6,293 nt of DNA from Rhodospirillaceae bacterium (GCA_002712985.1 PAVD01000078.1:13521-19813), one strand, 5' to 3'; positions 1-6,132 are shown, numbered from the stretch's first letter. A program made the numbers and translations. Notes: generated by a model from the sequence alone, not told the origin.

Positions 1-98
1 TATAGATAGCCAATAAGATTTCTACCCGGACTAATCTTAGTTTCCCGATTCGGTTGATTAGCAACTACTGTCTCGAGAACGAGGAGGTTACCTATACC

Positions 99-104
99 TA
101 TAAT
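99..104 (+). promoter_or_regulatory. Possible -10 element (TATAAT) upstream of E1
   Basis: This is an exact TATAAT hexamer. No good -35 lies 16-18 nt upstream: the hexamer at the right distance, near 76-81, reads AGAACG. It also lies about 175 nt before the E1 start, so it is a weak candidate for a sigma-70-type promoter of the E1 gene. AT-rich sequence could produce it by chance. Confidence 0.2.
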
Positions 105-267
105 ATCCGCCAGAAAGCATGAGAGAGGATCTATACGTCAATGATCCTGCGACTTACAGCGGCGCACCACAACAACACACAGCTTAATATCTCGTCGCTC
201 GAGTGGCTAGTGGGTATGATGCCCTCAATTGGATTATCACAAATTTGTATGACAACGGTCTAGAGTC

Positions 268-272
268 GAGGA
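268..272 (+). promoter_or_regulatory. Ribosome binding site of the fused E1 gene
   Basis: GAGGA ends 7 nt before the ATG at 280, a standard Shine-Dalgarno spacing. It supports the long start with its lysine-rich leader over the internal ATG at 355 (Met26), which has no comparable site upstream. Confidence 0.6.
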
Positions 273-279
273 CATTATC

Positions 280-2331
280 ATGGCCACTGCAAAAACTGTT
301 GCACCGAAAAACCAAGTGCGGGCAAAGCGGGGCAAAGATAAAACGCCAAAAAATATGCAGCTTCCAGCAAAGACGCTTGAGACTCTTTACACAACCATGC
401 GGCGCATCCGAGCATTTGAACAACGAACCACGGAACTATTTAATGAAGGGGTGGTTAAAGGGACCGCGCACAGCTACATGGGGGAAGAGGCCATTGCCTC
501 AGCAGTTTGCGCTAATCTACGAGATACAGATTTTATCGCAAGCTATCACCGAGGACACGGGCACTGCATCGCAAAAGGTGCTCAGCTAGACCGCATGATG
601 GCAGAACTGATGGGCCGAGACACTGGGTATTGCCGTGGCCTCGGTGGATCGATGCACATTGCCGACATGGAACTTAATATATTGGGCGCAAACGGCATAG
701 TCGGCGCAGGAATGCCGTTAGCGGCCGGCGCTGCCTTAGTCAGTCAATTGCGTGGAGAGGAACAGGTTGCCGTTACCTTTTTTGGTGATGGGGCAAATAA
801 CCAAGGTGTATTTCACGAATCTATGAATTTAGCAGCAGTCTGGAAATTGCCTCTGATTTTTGTGTGTGAAAATAACCAATATGCTTTGAGCACTTCGTAC
901 AAAGCAACGACAGCAGTGCCACAAGTTGCCATGCGTGGTGATGCATATGGAATGCCAAGTTTTACGATAGATGGAAACGATGTCACCGAAGTATACTTGG
1001 TCGTTCAAGAAGCTGTCGAGCGGGCTCGAGCCGGGGAGGGGCCTACTCTTATTGAAGCAATGACGTATCGGTGGGGCCAACACTCCATGCGGGCCAATTT
1101 GCGGGATCCAAGACCTAAGGAAGAGTTTGACGAGTGGATGGAACGTGACCCTATTGCCCGCATGGAAACTTCTCTGATCACTGATAAAATAATTAGCAAG
1201 AAACGAATGTCGGAGATTGACACTGATGTTAATGAGGAACTTGAAGCCGCTGTAGAATTTGGAAAGAAAGGCCCTCAGCCCACCATCCAGACGATGGAAA
1301 ATGCCGTTTACGCACCTCATGCGAAATATGACGAACCGGGCATTGAAGGTGTGACGCGTGAGCTCAGTTATAACGATGCGCTGAACGAGGCCCTGCATCA
1401 AGAAATGGCTCGTGATGAACGGGTATTCTTGATGGGAGAAGATGTGGGAGAAACTGGAGGCATATTTCAAGTTTCCAAAGGATTATTTGAATCATTCGGC
1501 GCGAGCCGAGTCCGAGATACACCGATTTCGGAAGCCACATTCGTAGGATGTGGCGTCGGCGCAGCGATAGCTGGCATGAGACCTGTCGTCGAAATACAAA
1601 TATTTGATTTTGTCGCTTTGACCATGGATATGCTCGTGAACCAAGCCGCAAAATTCCGATACATGTTAGGCGGAAAACCTGACGTGCCATTGGTCGTCCG
1701 TGGACCGCAAGGCGGAGGAATCCGACTCGCAGCACAACATAGTCAAAGTTTAGAAGCATGGTTTACGCATGTGCCTGGCTTAGTGGTGATAGCACCGTCC
1801 ACACCGTATGATGCTAAGGGACTCTTGACAGCGGCTATTCGCGACGACAATCCAGTGATATTTTTGGAGCAAAAACTTCTGTATCTGGACCAGTCAGGTC
1901 CAGTACCGGAAACTCCTTACGCAATTTCTATTGGCAAGGCTGAGATTAAACGTGTGGGCACTGATGTAACTGTTGTAGCCACTTCCGCGATGGTACCTAG
2001 AGCAATGGGTGCCGCACAACAGCTGGAACGCGAAGGGATTAGCGTAGAGGTGGTAGACCCCCGCACATTGAGACCACTCGACGAACATACGATCATTACA
2101 TCCGTTCACAAAACCAATCGACTTCTTATCGTACATGAAGCATGGACAAAAGGGGGCTTTGGCGCAGAGGTGGCCGCTACTGTCATTGAACATGCCTTTG
2201 ATTATCTAGATGCACCGATTGCACGCTTAGGAGCACCAGATGCACCAATGCCTTATAACGATGAACTTGAACGGCAGGCTATTCCTTCGCAAGACAAAAT
2301 TATAGAAGCAATTAGAAAGCTCCTAACCTAA
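280..2331 (+). CDS. Fused alpha/beta E1 subunit of a thiamine-diphosphate 2-oxoacid dehydrogenase
   Basis: This is a single-chain E1 of a pyruvate/acetoin/branched-chain-type dehydrogenase complex. Such enzymes decarboxylate a 2-oxoacid (or cleave acetoin) on ThDP and pass the acyl group to a lipoylated E2. Residues about 30-340 are the alpha domain: HRGHGH at 90-95, the ThDP/Mg motif GDG at 169-171 ending in ENN at 197-199, and the loop GQHSMR at 266-271. Residues about 355-683 are the beta domain: GEDVG at 386-390, VSKGL at 398-402, AAQHSQ at 484-489 with the conserved His487, and VDPRTLRPLD at 592-601 in the transketolase C-terminal domain. The length of 683 residues fits an alpha (about 330) joined to a beta (about 330), with a short linker and no lipoyl domain. 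Residues 1-25 are rich in Lys/Arg and not part of the fold. Key catalytic residues are intact, so the enzyme is probably active. The substrate cannot be read from sequence. No E2 or E3 gene is in the window. The deacetylase gene follows after 48 nt on the same strand. Confidence 0.93.
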   Translation: MATAKTVAPKNQVRAKRGKDKTPKNMQLPAKTLETLYTTMRRIRAFEQRTTELFNEGVVKGTAHSYMGEEAIASAVCANLRDTDFIASYHRGHGHCIAKGAQLDRMMAELMGRDTGYCRGLGGSMHIADMELNILGANGIVGAGMPLAAGAALVSQLRGEEQVAVTFFGDGANNQGVFHESMNLAAVWKLPLIFVCENNQYALSTSYKATTAVPQVAMRGDAYGMPSFTIDGNDVTEVYLVVQEAVERARAGEGPTLIEAMTYRWGQHSMRANLRDPRPKEEFDEWMERDPIARMETSLITDKIISKKRMSEIDTDVNEELEAAVEFGKKGPQPTIQTMENAVYAPHAKYDEPGIEGVTRELSYNDALNEALHQEMARDERVFLMGEDVGETGGIFQVSKGLFESFGASRVRDTPISEATFVGCGVGAAIAGMRPVVEIQIFDFVALTMDMLVNQAAKFRYMLGGKPDVPLVVRGPQGGGIRLAAQHSQSLEAWFTHVPGLVVIAPSTPYDAKGLLTAAIRDDNPVIFLEQKLLYLDQSGPVPETPYAISIGKAEIKRVGTDVTVVATSAMVPRAMGAAQQLEREGISVEVVDPRTLRPLDEHTIITSVHKTNRLLIVHEAWTKGGFGAEVAATVIEHAFDYLDAPIARLGAPDAPMPYNDELERQAIPSQDKIIEAIRKLLT

Positions 2332-2379
2332 TTTTTTTAAGTAGTACATTGAGATATTCAGGCAAACGAGCTTACCTAC

Positions 2380-3246
2380 ATGACACGTCACCTTGTTTGT
2401 TTAAGTTTTGATTTTGACGCTTTTTCTGGCTGGATCGCACGTGGTCTTACCACGCCCACACCAATGTCTAGAGGCGAATTCGGTGCAATTGGCGCGGAGA
2501 GAATCCTAGCACTTCTCGAGAAATACAATATACACACTACATGGTTTATTCCGGGTGTTACGATTGGTACCTATCCGGAGATTTGTGGACGCGTTGCGGG
2601 CGCAGGTCATGAGATTGGAAATCATGGATGGACCCACACACCACCCACTAAACTGACCCCAACCACAGAGGACACTGATCTGGAGCGCGCAAACTATGCA
2701 ATACAACGCTTGTCTGGGATTTCTGTAAAGGGTTATCGGTCGCCTTCATGGGATTTAAGTCCCCATACGATTCAACTCTTAATAAAACATGGTTTTCTCT
2801 ACGACAGTAGCATGATGGGTAACGACCATCATCCATATAGGGCACGGTACGAGGACAAAATAGCTCAAGACGGCGTACTACAATTCGGCCCAAAAACTGA
2901 TCTCATAGAAATGCCCATTAGCTGGACGCTTGACGACTACCCATACTTTGAATTTGTCCGTACAGAAACAACGATTTTGCCGGGCTTATCAATTGCTGAA
3001 AATGTCCTCAAAAACTGGGTAGATGACTTTAGTTTTATGCGTAAAACCGAGACTTGGGGTGTACTTACCTATACTTTCCACCCATTCGTAATTGGTCGTG
3101 GTCATAGAATGATCATTTTAGAGAAACTCATCCAGAAACTGATCGATATGGGCGCAATTTTCACCACTATGGGCGCTGCTGCACAAGAATTCTTGGAAAG
3201 GGAACCTCCGACCAGCCCTCAAAAACAGACAGAGGGCAGTGAGTAG
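2380..3246 (+). CDS. HpPgdA-like polysaccharide (CE4, NodB-fold) deacetylase
   Basis: This is a carbohydrate esterase family 4 protein of 288 residues, expected to hydrolyse N-acyl or related amide bonds with a divalent metal. Motif 1 is SFDFDAFSGW at 9-18: D11 would be the catalytic base and D13 a metal ligand. Motif 2 is NHGWTH at 81-86, with metal ligands H82 and H86. RSPSW at 120-124, YDSS at 141-144, a LDDYP segment at 184-188 and TFHP at 232-235 (H234) complete the set. The DxDAxxGW start, TWFxPG at 54-59 and the YDSSMMGND stretch resemble, from memory, the Helicobacter pylori PgdA subgroup (about 290 residues) more than NodB or chitin deacetylases. There is no signal peptide or membrane segment, so it is probably cytoplasmic. 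A small soluble substrate is then as plausible as peptidoglycan. The start has only a weak ribosome site, but the N-terminus begins directly at the first beta strand, as in the family. It may be cotranscribed with the E1 gene. Confidence 0.88.
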   Translation: MTRHLVCLSFDFDAFSGWIARGLTTPTPMSRGEFGAIGAERILALLEKYNIHTTWFIPGVTIGTYPEICGRVAGAGHEIGNHGWTHTPPTKLTPTTEDTDLERANYAIQRLSGISVKGYRSPSWDLSPHTIQLLIKHGFLYDSSMMGNDHHPYRARYEDKIAQDGVLQFGPKTDLIEMPISWTLDDYPYFEFVRTETTILPGLSIAENVLKNWVDDFSFMRKTETWGVLTYTFHPFVIGRGHRMIILEKLIQKLIDMGAIFTTMGAAAQEFLEREPPTSPQKQTEGSE

Positions 3247-3259
3247 AGAACGTGGAGTG

Positions 3260-3281
3260 GGAAACTTCTCCAAGTTTCTTT
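3260..3281 (+). terminator. Possible weak hairpin terminator after the deacetylase gene
   Basis: GAAACTT (3261-3267) and AAGTTTC (3272-3278) are perfect inverted repeats around a 4-nt CTCC loop, with a possible G-U pair at the base. Three T residues follow, then GATATTT. The stem has only two GC pairs and the T-run is short, so termination would be partial at best. Its place 14 nt after the stop codon and just before a promoter-like element makes it a reasonable unit boundary. Confidence 0.4.
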
Positions 3282-3310
3282 GATATTTGAATACAGCACA
3301 TAAATATTAT
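3280..3310 (+). promoter_or_regulatory. Possible sigma-70-type promoter of the NIPSNAP gene
   Basis: TTGATA (3280-3285, 5 of 6 to TTGACA) and TATTAT (3305-3310, 5 of 6 to TATAAT) are separated by 19 nt, which is longer than the ideal 17. Transcription would begin near 3317, giving a leader of about 20 nt before the ATG at 3336. The region is AT-rich, so chance matches are likely. Confidence 0.33.
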
Positions 3311-3324
3311 TGCTAAACATACTT

Positions 3325-3328
3325 AGGA
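3325..3328 (+). promoter_or_regulatory. Ribosome binding site of the NIPSNAP gene, inside a small palindrome
   Basis: AGGA lies 7 nt before the ATG at 3336 and fixes that start. It sits inside TTAGG-AAA-CCTAA (3323-3335), a perfect 5-bp inverted repeat ending directly at the start codon. Folding would pair AGG with CCT and hide the site. The helix is short and its stability is doubtful. Confidence 0.45.
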
Positions 3329-3335
3329 AACCTAA

Positions 3336-3974
3336 ATGATTCATGAGCTTAGGACATACACTCTCAAACCCGGCACCGTCCCCAAAGCACTTGAAGCAAG
3401 CGGCACCGTCGCACGACAGATTCGAGGTGGCGATAAATACGGAAAACTCGAGGGACACTGGTCTAGTGAAATTGGCATTCTCAATCAGTATGTTCATATG
3501 TGGCAATTCGACAGCCTCAATGAGATGCAACGCCTCCGCACCGAGCTTGCCGACCTAGCGGCATGGCAAGAAGAATATATTCCGCTTATTCGACCACACA
3601 TTCTTAAACAGGACATTCGCATCCTACAGCCTGTTTTTGACATGAAATATCCAGAAGGAGATCAAAATTTCCACGAACTTCGCACTTATCGATTGAAACC
3701 AGGGAAAGCGGCTGAATGGGCCTCTCGAATGGAAGAAGCCATGCCAACCAGAGAGAAATATTCCAAAAATCTGGGCCTATGGATCAACAAGTTCCCTAAT
3801 CCAAATGAGGTTACACATCTCTGGGCATACAAAAGTTGGCAGGAACGAATGGAAGCAAGAGCCAAATCACAAGTAGATCCGGTATGGAAGGACTTTCTTG
3901 ACTATGCAGGCCCTTTAATAGAGGAAATGCATTCCATGATTCTCTTGCCCTCAAACTATTCGCCACGCAGATGA
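3336..3974 (+). CDS. NIPSNAP family protein with two tandem domains
   Basis: This is a soluble protein of 212 residues made of two copies of the NIPSNAP domain, a dimeric alpha/beta-barrel (ferredoxin-like) fold. The repeat is visible directly: HELRTYTLKPG at 3-13 recurs as HELRTYRLKPG at 113-123, and VHMWQF at 53-58 matches THLWAY at 160-165. Each copy ends in a helix leading to IPLIRPHI (82-89) or AGPLIEEM (191-198). Bacterial NIPSNAP proteins are poorly characterised, and many are encoded beside catabolic or oxidoreductase genes. No catalytic residues can be assigned here, so no reaction is proposed. A good ribosome site precedes the ATG. The gene lies 89 nt after the deacetylase and 49 nt before the membrane pair. 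It could be the first gene of a unit with the permease genes, or a single-gene unit. Confidence 0.88.
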   Translation: MIHELRTYTLKPGTVPKALEASGTVARQIRGGDKYGKLEGHWSSEIGILNQYVHMWQFDSLNEMQRLRTELADLAAWQEEYIPLIRPHILKQDIRILQPVFDMKYPEGDQNFHELRTYRLKPGKAAEWASRMEEAMPTREKYSKNLGLWINKFPNPNEVTHLWAYKSWQERMEARAKSQVDPVWKDFLDYAGPLIEEMHSMILLPSNYSPRR

Positions 3975-4023
3975 AAGAAATGAAACTGGTTTCCGTGAAG
4001 CTCCCTACAGAAACAGATTATTT

Positions 4024-4452
4024 ATGAATATATATAATTTTACACCTGCTTCAGCATTGTTGGGTGGAATCCTAATTGGCCTTTCTGCCGTACTTTTGGT
4101 GGCAACGAATGGAAAAATTGCAGGTATTAGTGGCATTGTTAGGGAGGTTCTGAACCCTTCCGCAGTAAAAAATATTGATTGGCGGTTTTTATTCCTTATG
4201 GGATTGATTGGAGGCTCTCTTTTTTATCGATGGTTATCAGGAATAGAGAATTCCATCACTCTTGAAGCTTCTTCGTTGGCTATCATAGTTGGTGGCGCTC
4301 TTACTGGTTTCGGCACGGCAATCAGTGGTGGCTGCACCAGTGGTCACGGGGTGTGCGGACTAGCGAGACGCTCTTTACGGTCGTTTGCCGCAACCATGAG
4401 CTTTATGTTCACGGGAGTTATAACTGTTTTTGTACTCCGCCACATGTTGTAG
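4024..4452 (+). CDS. YeeE/YedE-type sulfur permease, first half
   Basis: This is an integral membrane protein of 142 residues with four likely helices, around 9-27, 53-69, 83-101 and 119-138. Family signatures are GKIAGISGI at 30-38 and the signature loop GFGTAISGGCTSGHGVCG at 95-112, containing Cys104 and Cys111. In single-chain relatives (E. coli YeeE, Spirochaeta TsuA) this kind of protein imports thiosulfate through a path lined by conserved cysteines. At about 140 residues this is a half-length version that needs a partner, supplied by the next gene 9 nt downstream. No strong ribosome site precedes the ATG, but the N-terminus matches family form. Thiosulfate is the best-supported substrate for the family, though other sulfur species cannot be excluded. 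No rhodanese, TusA, persulfide dioxygenase or ArsR-type regulator is visible nearby. Confidence 0.88.
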   Translation: MNIYNFTPASALLGGILIGLSAVLLVATNGKIAGISGIVREVLNPSAVKNIDWRFLFLMGLIGGSLFYRWLSGIENSITLEASSLAIIVGGALTGFGTAISGGCTSGHGVCGLARRSLRSFAATMSFMFTGVITVFVLRHML

Positions 4453-4461
4453 GACTGATCG

Positions 4462-4884
4462 ATGACTAGAATAATCTTGGTAGTTTTCTCGGGCGCCCTA
4501 TTTGGTTTAGGCCTTTGCGTATCCCAGATGGTTAATCCCGCGAAAGTGCTGGCATTTCTGGACTTGACTGGCGACTGGGATCCAAGCCTCGCCTTAGTCA
4601 TGTTAGGGGCCGTTGGTGTTGCCGCAGTTGGATTTCCACTTGTGATGACGCTGCCGAAACCCCTATTTGGAGGTACATTTCCAGCGCCTTCAATATCGCC
4701 GATGGATGGCAAACTTATTTTTGGAGCACTGATTTTCGGTATCGGTTGGGGCGTTGTAGGTTTTTGTCCTGGACCAGCCATCGCCTCATTGGTCTATGGA
4801 TCTCCAAAAAGCTGGCTATTCCTGGCATCCATGGTCGGGGGAATGCTTGCGGCACGCCCTCTTCTCCAACGAGCTTCTCGATAG
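4462..4884 (+). CDS. DUF6691 / YeeE-YedE-type sulfur permease, second half
   Basis: This membrane protein of 140 residues is the usual partner of the preceding half-permease. It has four likely helices, around 4-23, 42-62, 85-104 and 117-133. It carries the half-domain signatures GLCVSQMVNPAKVLAFLD (17-34, with Cys19) and GIGWGVVGFCPGPA (93-106, with Cys102), which parallel the GCTSGHG loop of the first half. Together the two proteins would provide paired cysteine-bearing loops like those of single-chain TsuA/YeeE. AGGA at 4451-4454 overlaps the upstream stop codon and sits 7 nt before this ATG, so translation is probably coupled to the first half. The transport direction and substrate are inferred from the family. 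Confidence 0.88.
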   Translation: MTRIILVVFSGALFGLGLCVSQMVNPAKVLAFLDLTGDWDPSLALVMLGAVGVAAVGFPLVMTLPKPLFGGTFPAPSISPMDGKLIFGALIFGIGWGVVGFCPGPAIASLVYGSPKSWLFLASMVGGMLAARPLLQRASR

Positions 4885-4885
4885 A

Positions 4886-4950
4886 AACCAGAAATTTGGC
4901 TGATGGCTACGAAAGCGTTTATTTCATAAACAATAAAACTTTATCTGGTT
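4886..4950. terminator. Inverted repeats in the convergent spacer, possible bidirectional terminator
   Basis: The 99-nt gap between the converging units holds a perfect 6-bp stem with a 3-nt loop, GTTTAT-TTC-ATAAAC (4917-4931). It is nested inside an outer 7-bp pair, AACCAGA (4886-4892) and TCTGGTT (4944-4950). The inner stem is AT-rich and lacks a clean T-run on either strand. Its position between two 3' ends is the best argument for termination. Confidence 0.25.
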
Positions 4951-4983
4951 GTCCCGACCCTCAAACAGCTAGCGAGAATACAA

Positions 4984-5502
4984 TTACGGCTGTCCGAAAG
5001 TCGCTATACGATCGATGCGGCATTTAAACAGCACCCTCTTTTCTTCGATCGATGGATCTCGTAAACCGTAAGGAGGTTCGTTACCAGTATATTTCGTCCA
5101 AATTTTATCCAATTGTTTTGTGACATTTGGATCGTCGTCCTCGTGGACCTCCTCAGCCACCGTACATTTGATACTCATCCAATGATAGGGATTCTCTGGG
5201 TTTACCAACAAGATGGTGAGGCGCGGATTATTCCGTATCCACTGGCATTTGGGCCTTTGTGATGCCGTGTTAACTAGAATATGGTCACCCTCGTAATCAC
5301 ACCACATTGGCGTCAATCCTGGCCTACCATCTGGCCCTATAACGGCAAGAGTCATGACTACCGGTTTATCAAGCAACTCTTTATAGATAGGATCAAGATC
5401 CTCTATGCTGCCCGCACGTTTACGTTCTCCGACATCAAACTGACCTGCTTGTAAACCATTCGAAACATCTCGGAATTTTGCGATCGTAAACACTTCAGCC
5501 AT
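4984..5502 (-). CDS. PPOX-class (FMN/F420-binding split-barrel) family protein
   Basis: This is a probable flavin- or deazaflavin-binding split-barrel protein of 172 residues from the pyridoxamine-5'-phosphate-oxidase-like superfamily. The core starts near residue 42, at LLDKPVVMTLAVIGPDGRPG (43-62), followed by LTPMWCDYEGDHILVNTA (63-80), KCQWIRNNPRLTILLV (85-100) and NPYHWMSIKCTV (104-115). This is the pattern of the F420-dependent/Rv1155-like group. Residues 1-40 form an N-terminal extension and 120-160 a charged insert before the last strand. Which cofactor it uses cannot be told. F420 is uncommon in Alphaproteobacteria, so FMN or another ligand is possible. The ORF opens upstream at 5529, but the ATG at 5502 has AAGGAAGG about 10 nt before it, while the upstream ATG has no such site. 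It lies 95 nt downstream of rppH on the same strand. Confidence 0.83.
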   Translation of the reverse strand: MAEVFTIAKFRDVSNGLQAGQFDVGERKRAGSIEDLDPIYKELLDKPVVMTLAVIGPDGRPGLTPMWCDYEGDHILVNTASQRPKCQWIRNNPRLTILLVNPENPYHWMSIKCTVAEEVHEDDDPNVTKQLDKIWTKYTGNEPPYGLRDPSIEEKRVLFKCRIDRIATFGQP

Positions 5503-5510
5503 TTTCGTGT

Positions 5511-5520
5511 TTCCTTCCTT
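5511..5520 (-). promoter_or_regulatory. Ribosome binding site deciding the PPOX start
   Basis: Read on the minus strand this is AAGGAAGGAA, about 8-10 nt before the ATG at 5502-5500. It lies inside the first codons of the longer ORF, which argues that the nine upstream codons are not translated. Confidence 0.55.
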
Positions 5521-5597
5521 CACCACCACATATAGAACATATTAGTAACTAAACCACTAGTATCATAAATTACATCTACCGTATCGCGGTATACGTG

Positions 5598-6071
5598 CTA
5601 AGCATTCAAGATAGTTTTAAACTCTTCAAACACCTCAGCGTATAATGGCTGTTTAAAACTCACTACCGCCGCCAACATATTCGTATGTGAAATCCATCGC
5701 CAGTCACAAAACTCAGTGTGCCTGGACGAATCAAGGCTAATATCCTCATCCCGCCCTCGGAACCGCATAGCATACCATCTTTGGCGTTGCCCACGATGCT
5801 GCCCACCCCATACCTTCCGTGATAATCGGGCGGGAAGATCATAAGTCAGCCATTTTCGAGTTACAGCTAGTACATCAGCATCATTTGTTCCGACTTCTTC
5901 TTTCAGCTCTCGCATTGCAGCAGCATCAGGTGCTTCGTCGCCCTCGATCCCTCCTTGTGGCATCTGCCATGCCTCAACATCCAACCCTATGCGACGACCT
6001 GCAAAAACTAAGTTTTCTGAATTGAGCAGCATTATTCCCACGCCACGCCGATAGCTGGGTCTTTCCCTCAT
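5598..6071 (-). CDS. rppH: RNA pyrophosphohydrolase (Nudix)
   Basis: RppH removes pyrophosphate from the 5' triphosphate end of transcripts, starting 5'-end-dependent mRNA decay by RNase E in the cytoplasm. The protein has 157 residues, the usual length. It starts with YRRGVGIMLLN (7-17), then WQMPQGG at 35-41, and has a complete Nudix box from Gly40 fitting GX5EX7REUXEEXGU, with Glu46, Arg54, Glu55, Glu58 and Glu59 all present. The family features YDLP (77-80), GQRQRWYAMRF (94-104) and EFCDWRWIS (120-128) follow, so this is RppH rather than a general Nudix enzyme. The start ATG has only a weak ribosome site. The gene lies 61 nt downstream of the CtpA-like gene, and that spacer has a TATAAT on the minus strand, so it may have its own promoter as well as read-through. 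Confidence 0.93.
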   Translation of the reverse strand: MRERPSYRRGVGIMLLNSENLVFAGRRIGLDVEAWQMPQGGIEGDEAPDAAAMRELKEEVGTNDADVLAVTRKWLTYDLPARLSRKVWGGQHRGQRQRWYAMRFRGRDEDISLDSSRHTEFCDWRWISHTNMLAAVVSFKQPLYAEVFEEFKTILNA

Positions 6072-6114
6072 GGAAATACAGATACCTTCAGCTCGGTCCG
6101 ACTTTGATCACAAG

Positions 6115-6120
6115 ATTATA
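6115..6120 (-). promoter_or_regulatory. Possible -10 element upstream of rppH
   Basis: The minus strand reads TATAAT, an exact match, 43 nt before the rppH start. No good -35 is found at 17 nt. It is flanked by the inverted repeat GATCA (6106-6110) and TGATC (6122-6126), so a regulator site overlapping the promoter is imaginable. Chance is also a fair explanation. Confidence 0.27.
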
Positions 6121-6132
6121 CTGATCCTGTCT

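Larger units (their letters stand above)
1..279. other. Upstream region with no convincing gene
   Basis: I see no supported coding gene here. Two frames stay open for about 45 codons at the left edge (forward frame 3 and its reverse counterpart), but neither has a start codon with a ribosome binding site or a recognisable protein. Two very short ORFs occur: 119-187 (22 residues) and 141-263 (40 residues). The second has an AGAGGA-like site 11 nt upstream and ends 16 nt before the E1 start codon, so a leader peptide is possible but unproven. A GAGGAGG at 81-87 resembles a Shine-Dalgarno site but no ATG follows at usable distance. The region most likely holds the promoter and 5' leader of the E1 gene. 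Confidence 0.5.

Noticed and set aside
3..137. Open minus-strand frame running off the left edge
   Set aside because: It has no ATG or GTG/TTG start with a ribosome site, and the translation shows no family resemblance. About 45 open codons is within chance.
203..589. 128-codon plus-strand ORF overlapping the E1 start
   Set aside because: It overlaps the strongly supported E1 in another frame, has no recognisable domain, and its composition is arbitrary.
829..1470. 213-codon minus-strand ORF inside the E1 gene
   Set aside because: It is antisense to a conserved coding region, with no motifs and low-complexity aromatic/Ser/His content typical of a shadow frame.
2315..2338. T7 run right after the E1 stop as a terminator
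   Set aside because: The only stem before it is TTAG/CTAA, 4 bp and AT-rich, so a hairpin would not be stable. The T-run alone is not enough.
3982..3993. GAAAC-TG-GTTTC inverted repeat before the first permease gene
   Set aside because: The 2-nt loop leaves an effective 4-bp stem with no T-run. It is probably chance.
4344..4781. 145-codon minus-strand ORF across the two permease genes
   Set aside because: It is antisense to two conserved membrane genes and rich in Pro/Thr/Lys, as expected from the complement of hydrophobic codons.
5541..5570. Short palindromes such as TTAGTAACTAA between rppH and the PPOX gene
   Set aside because: They are small AT-rich dyads without matching -35/-10 spacing, so they cannot be told from background.
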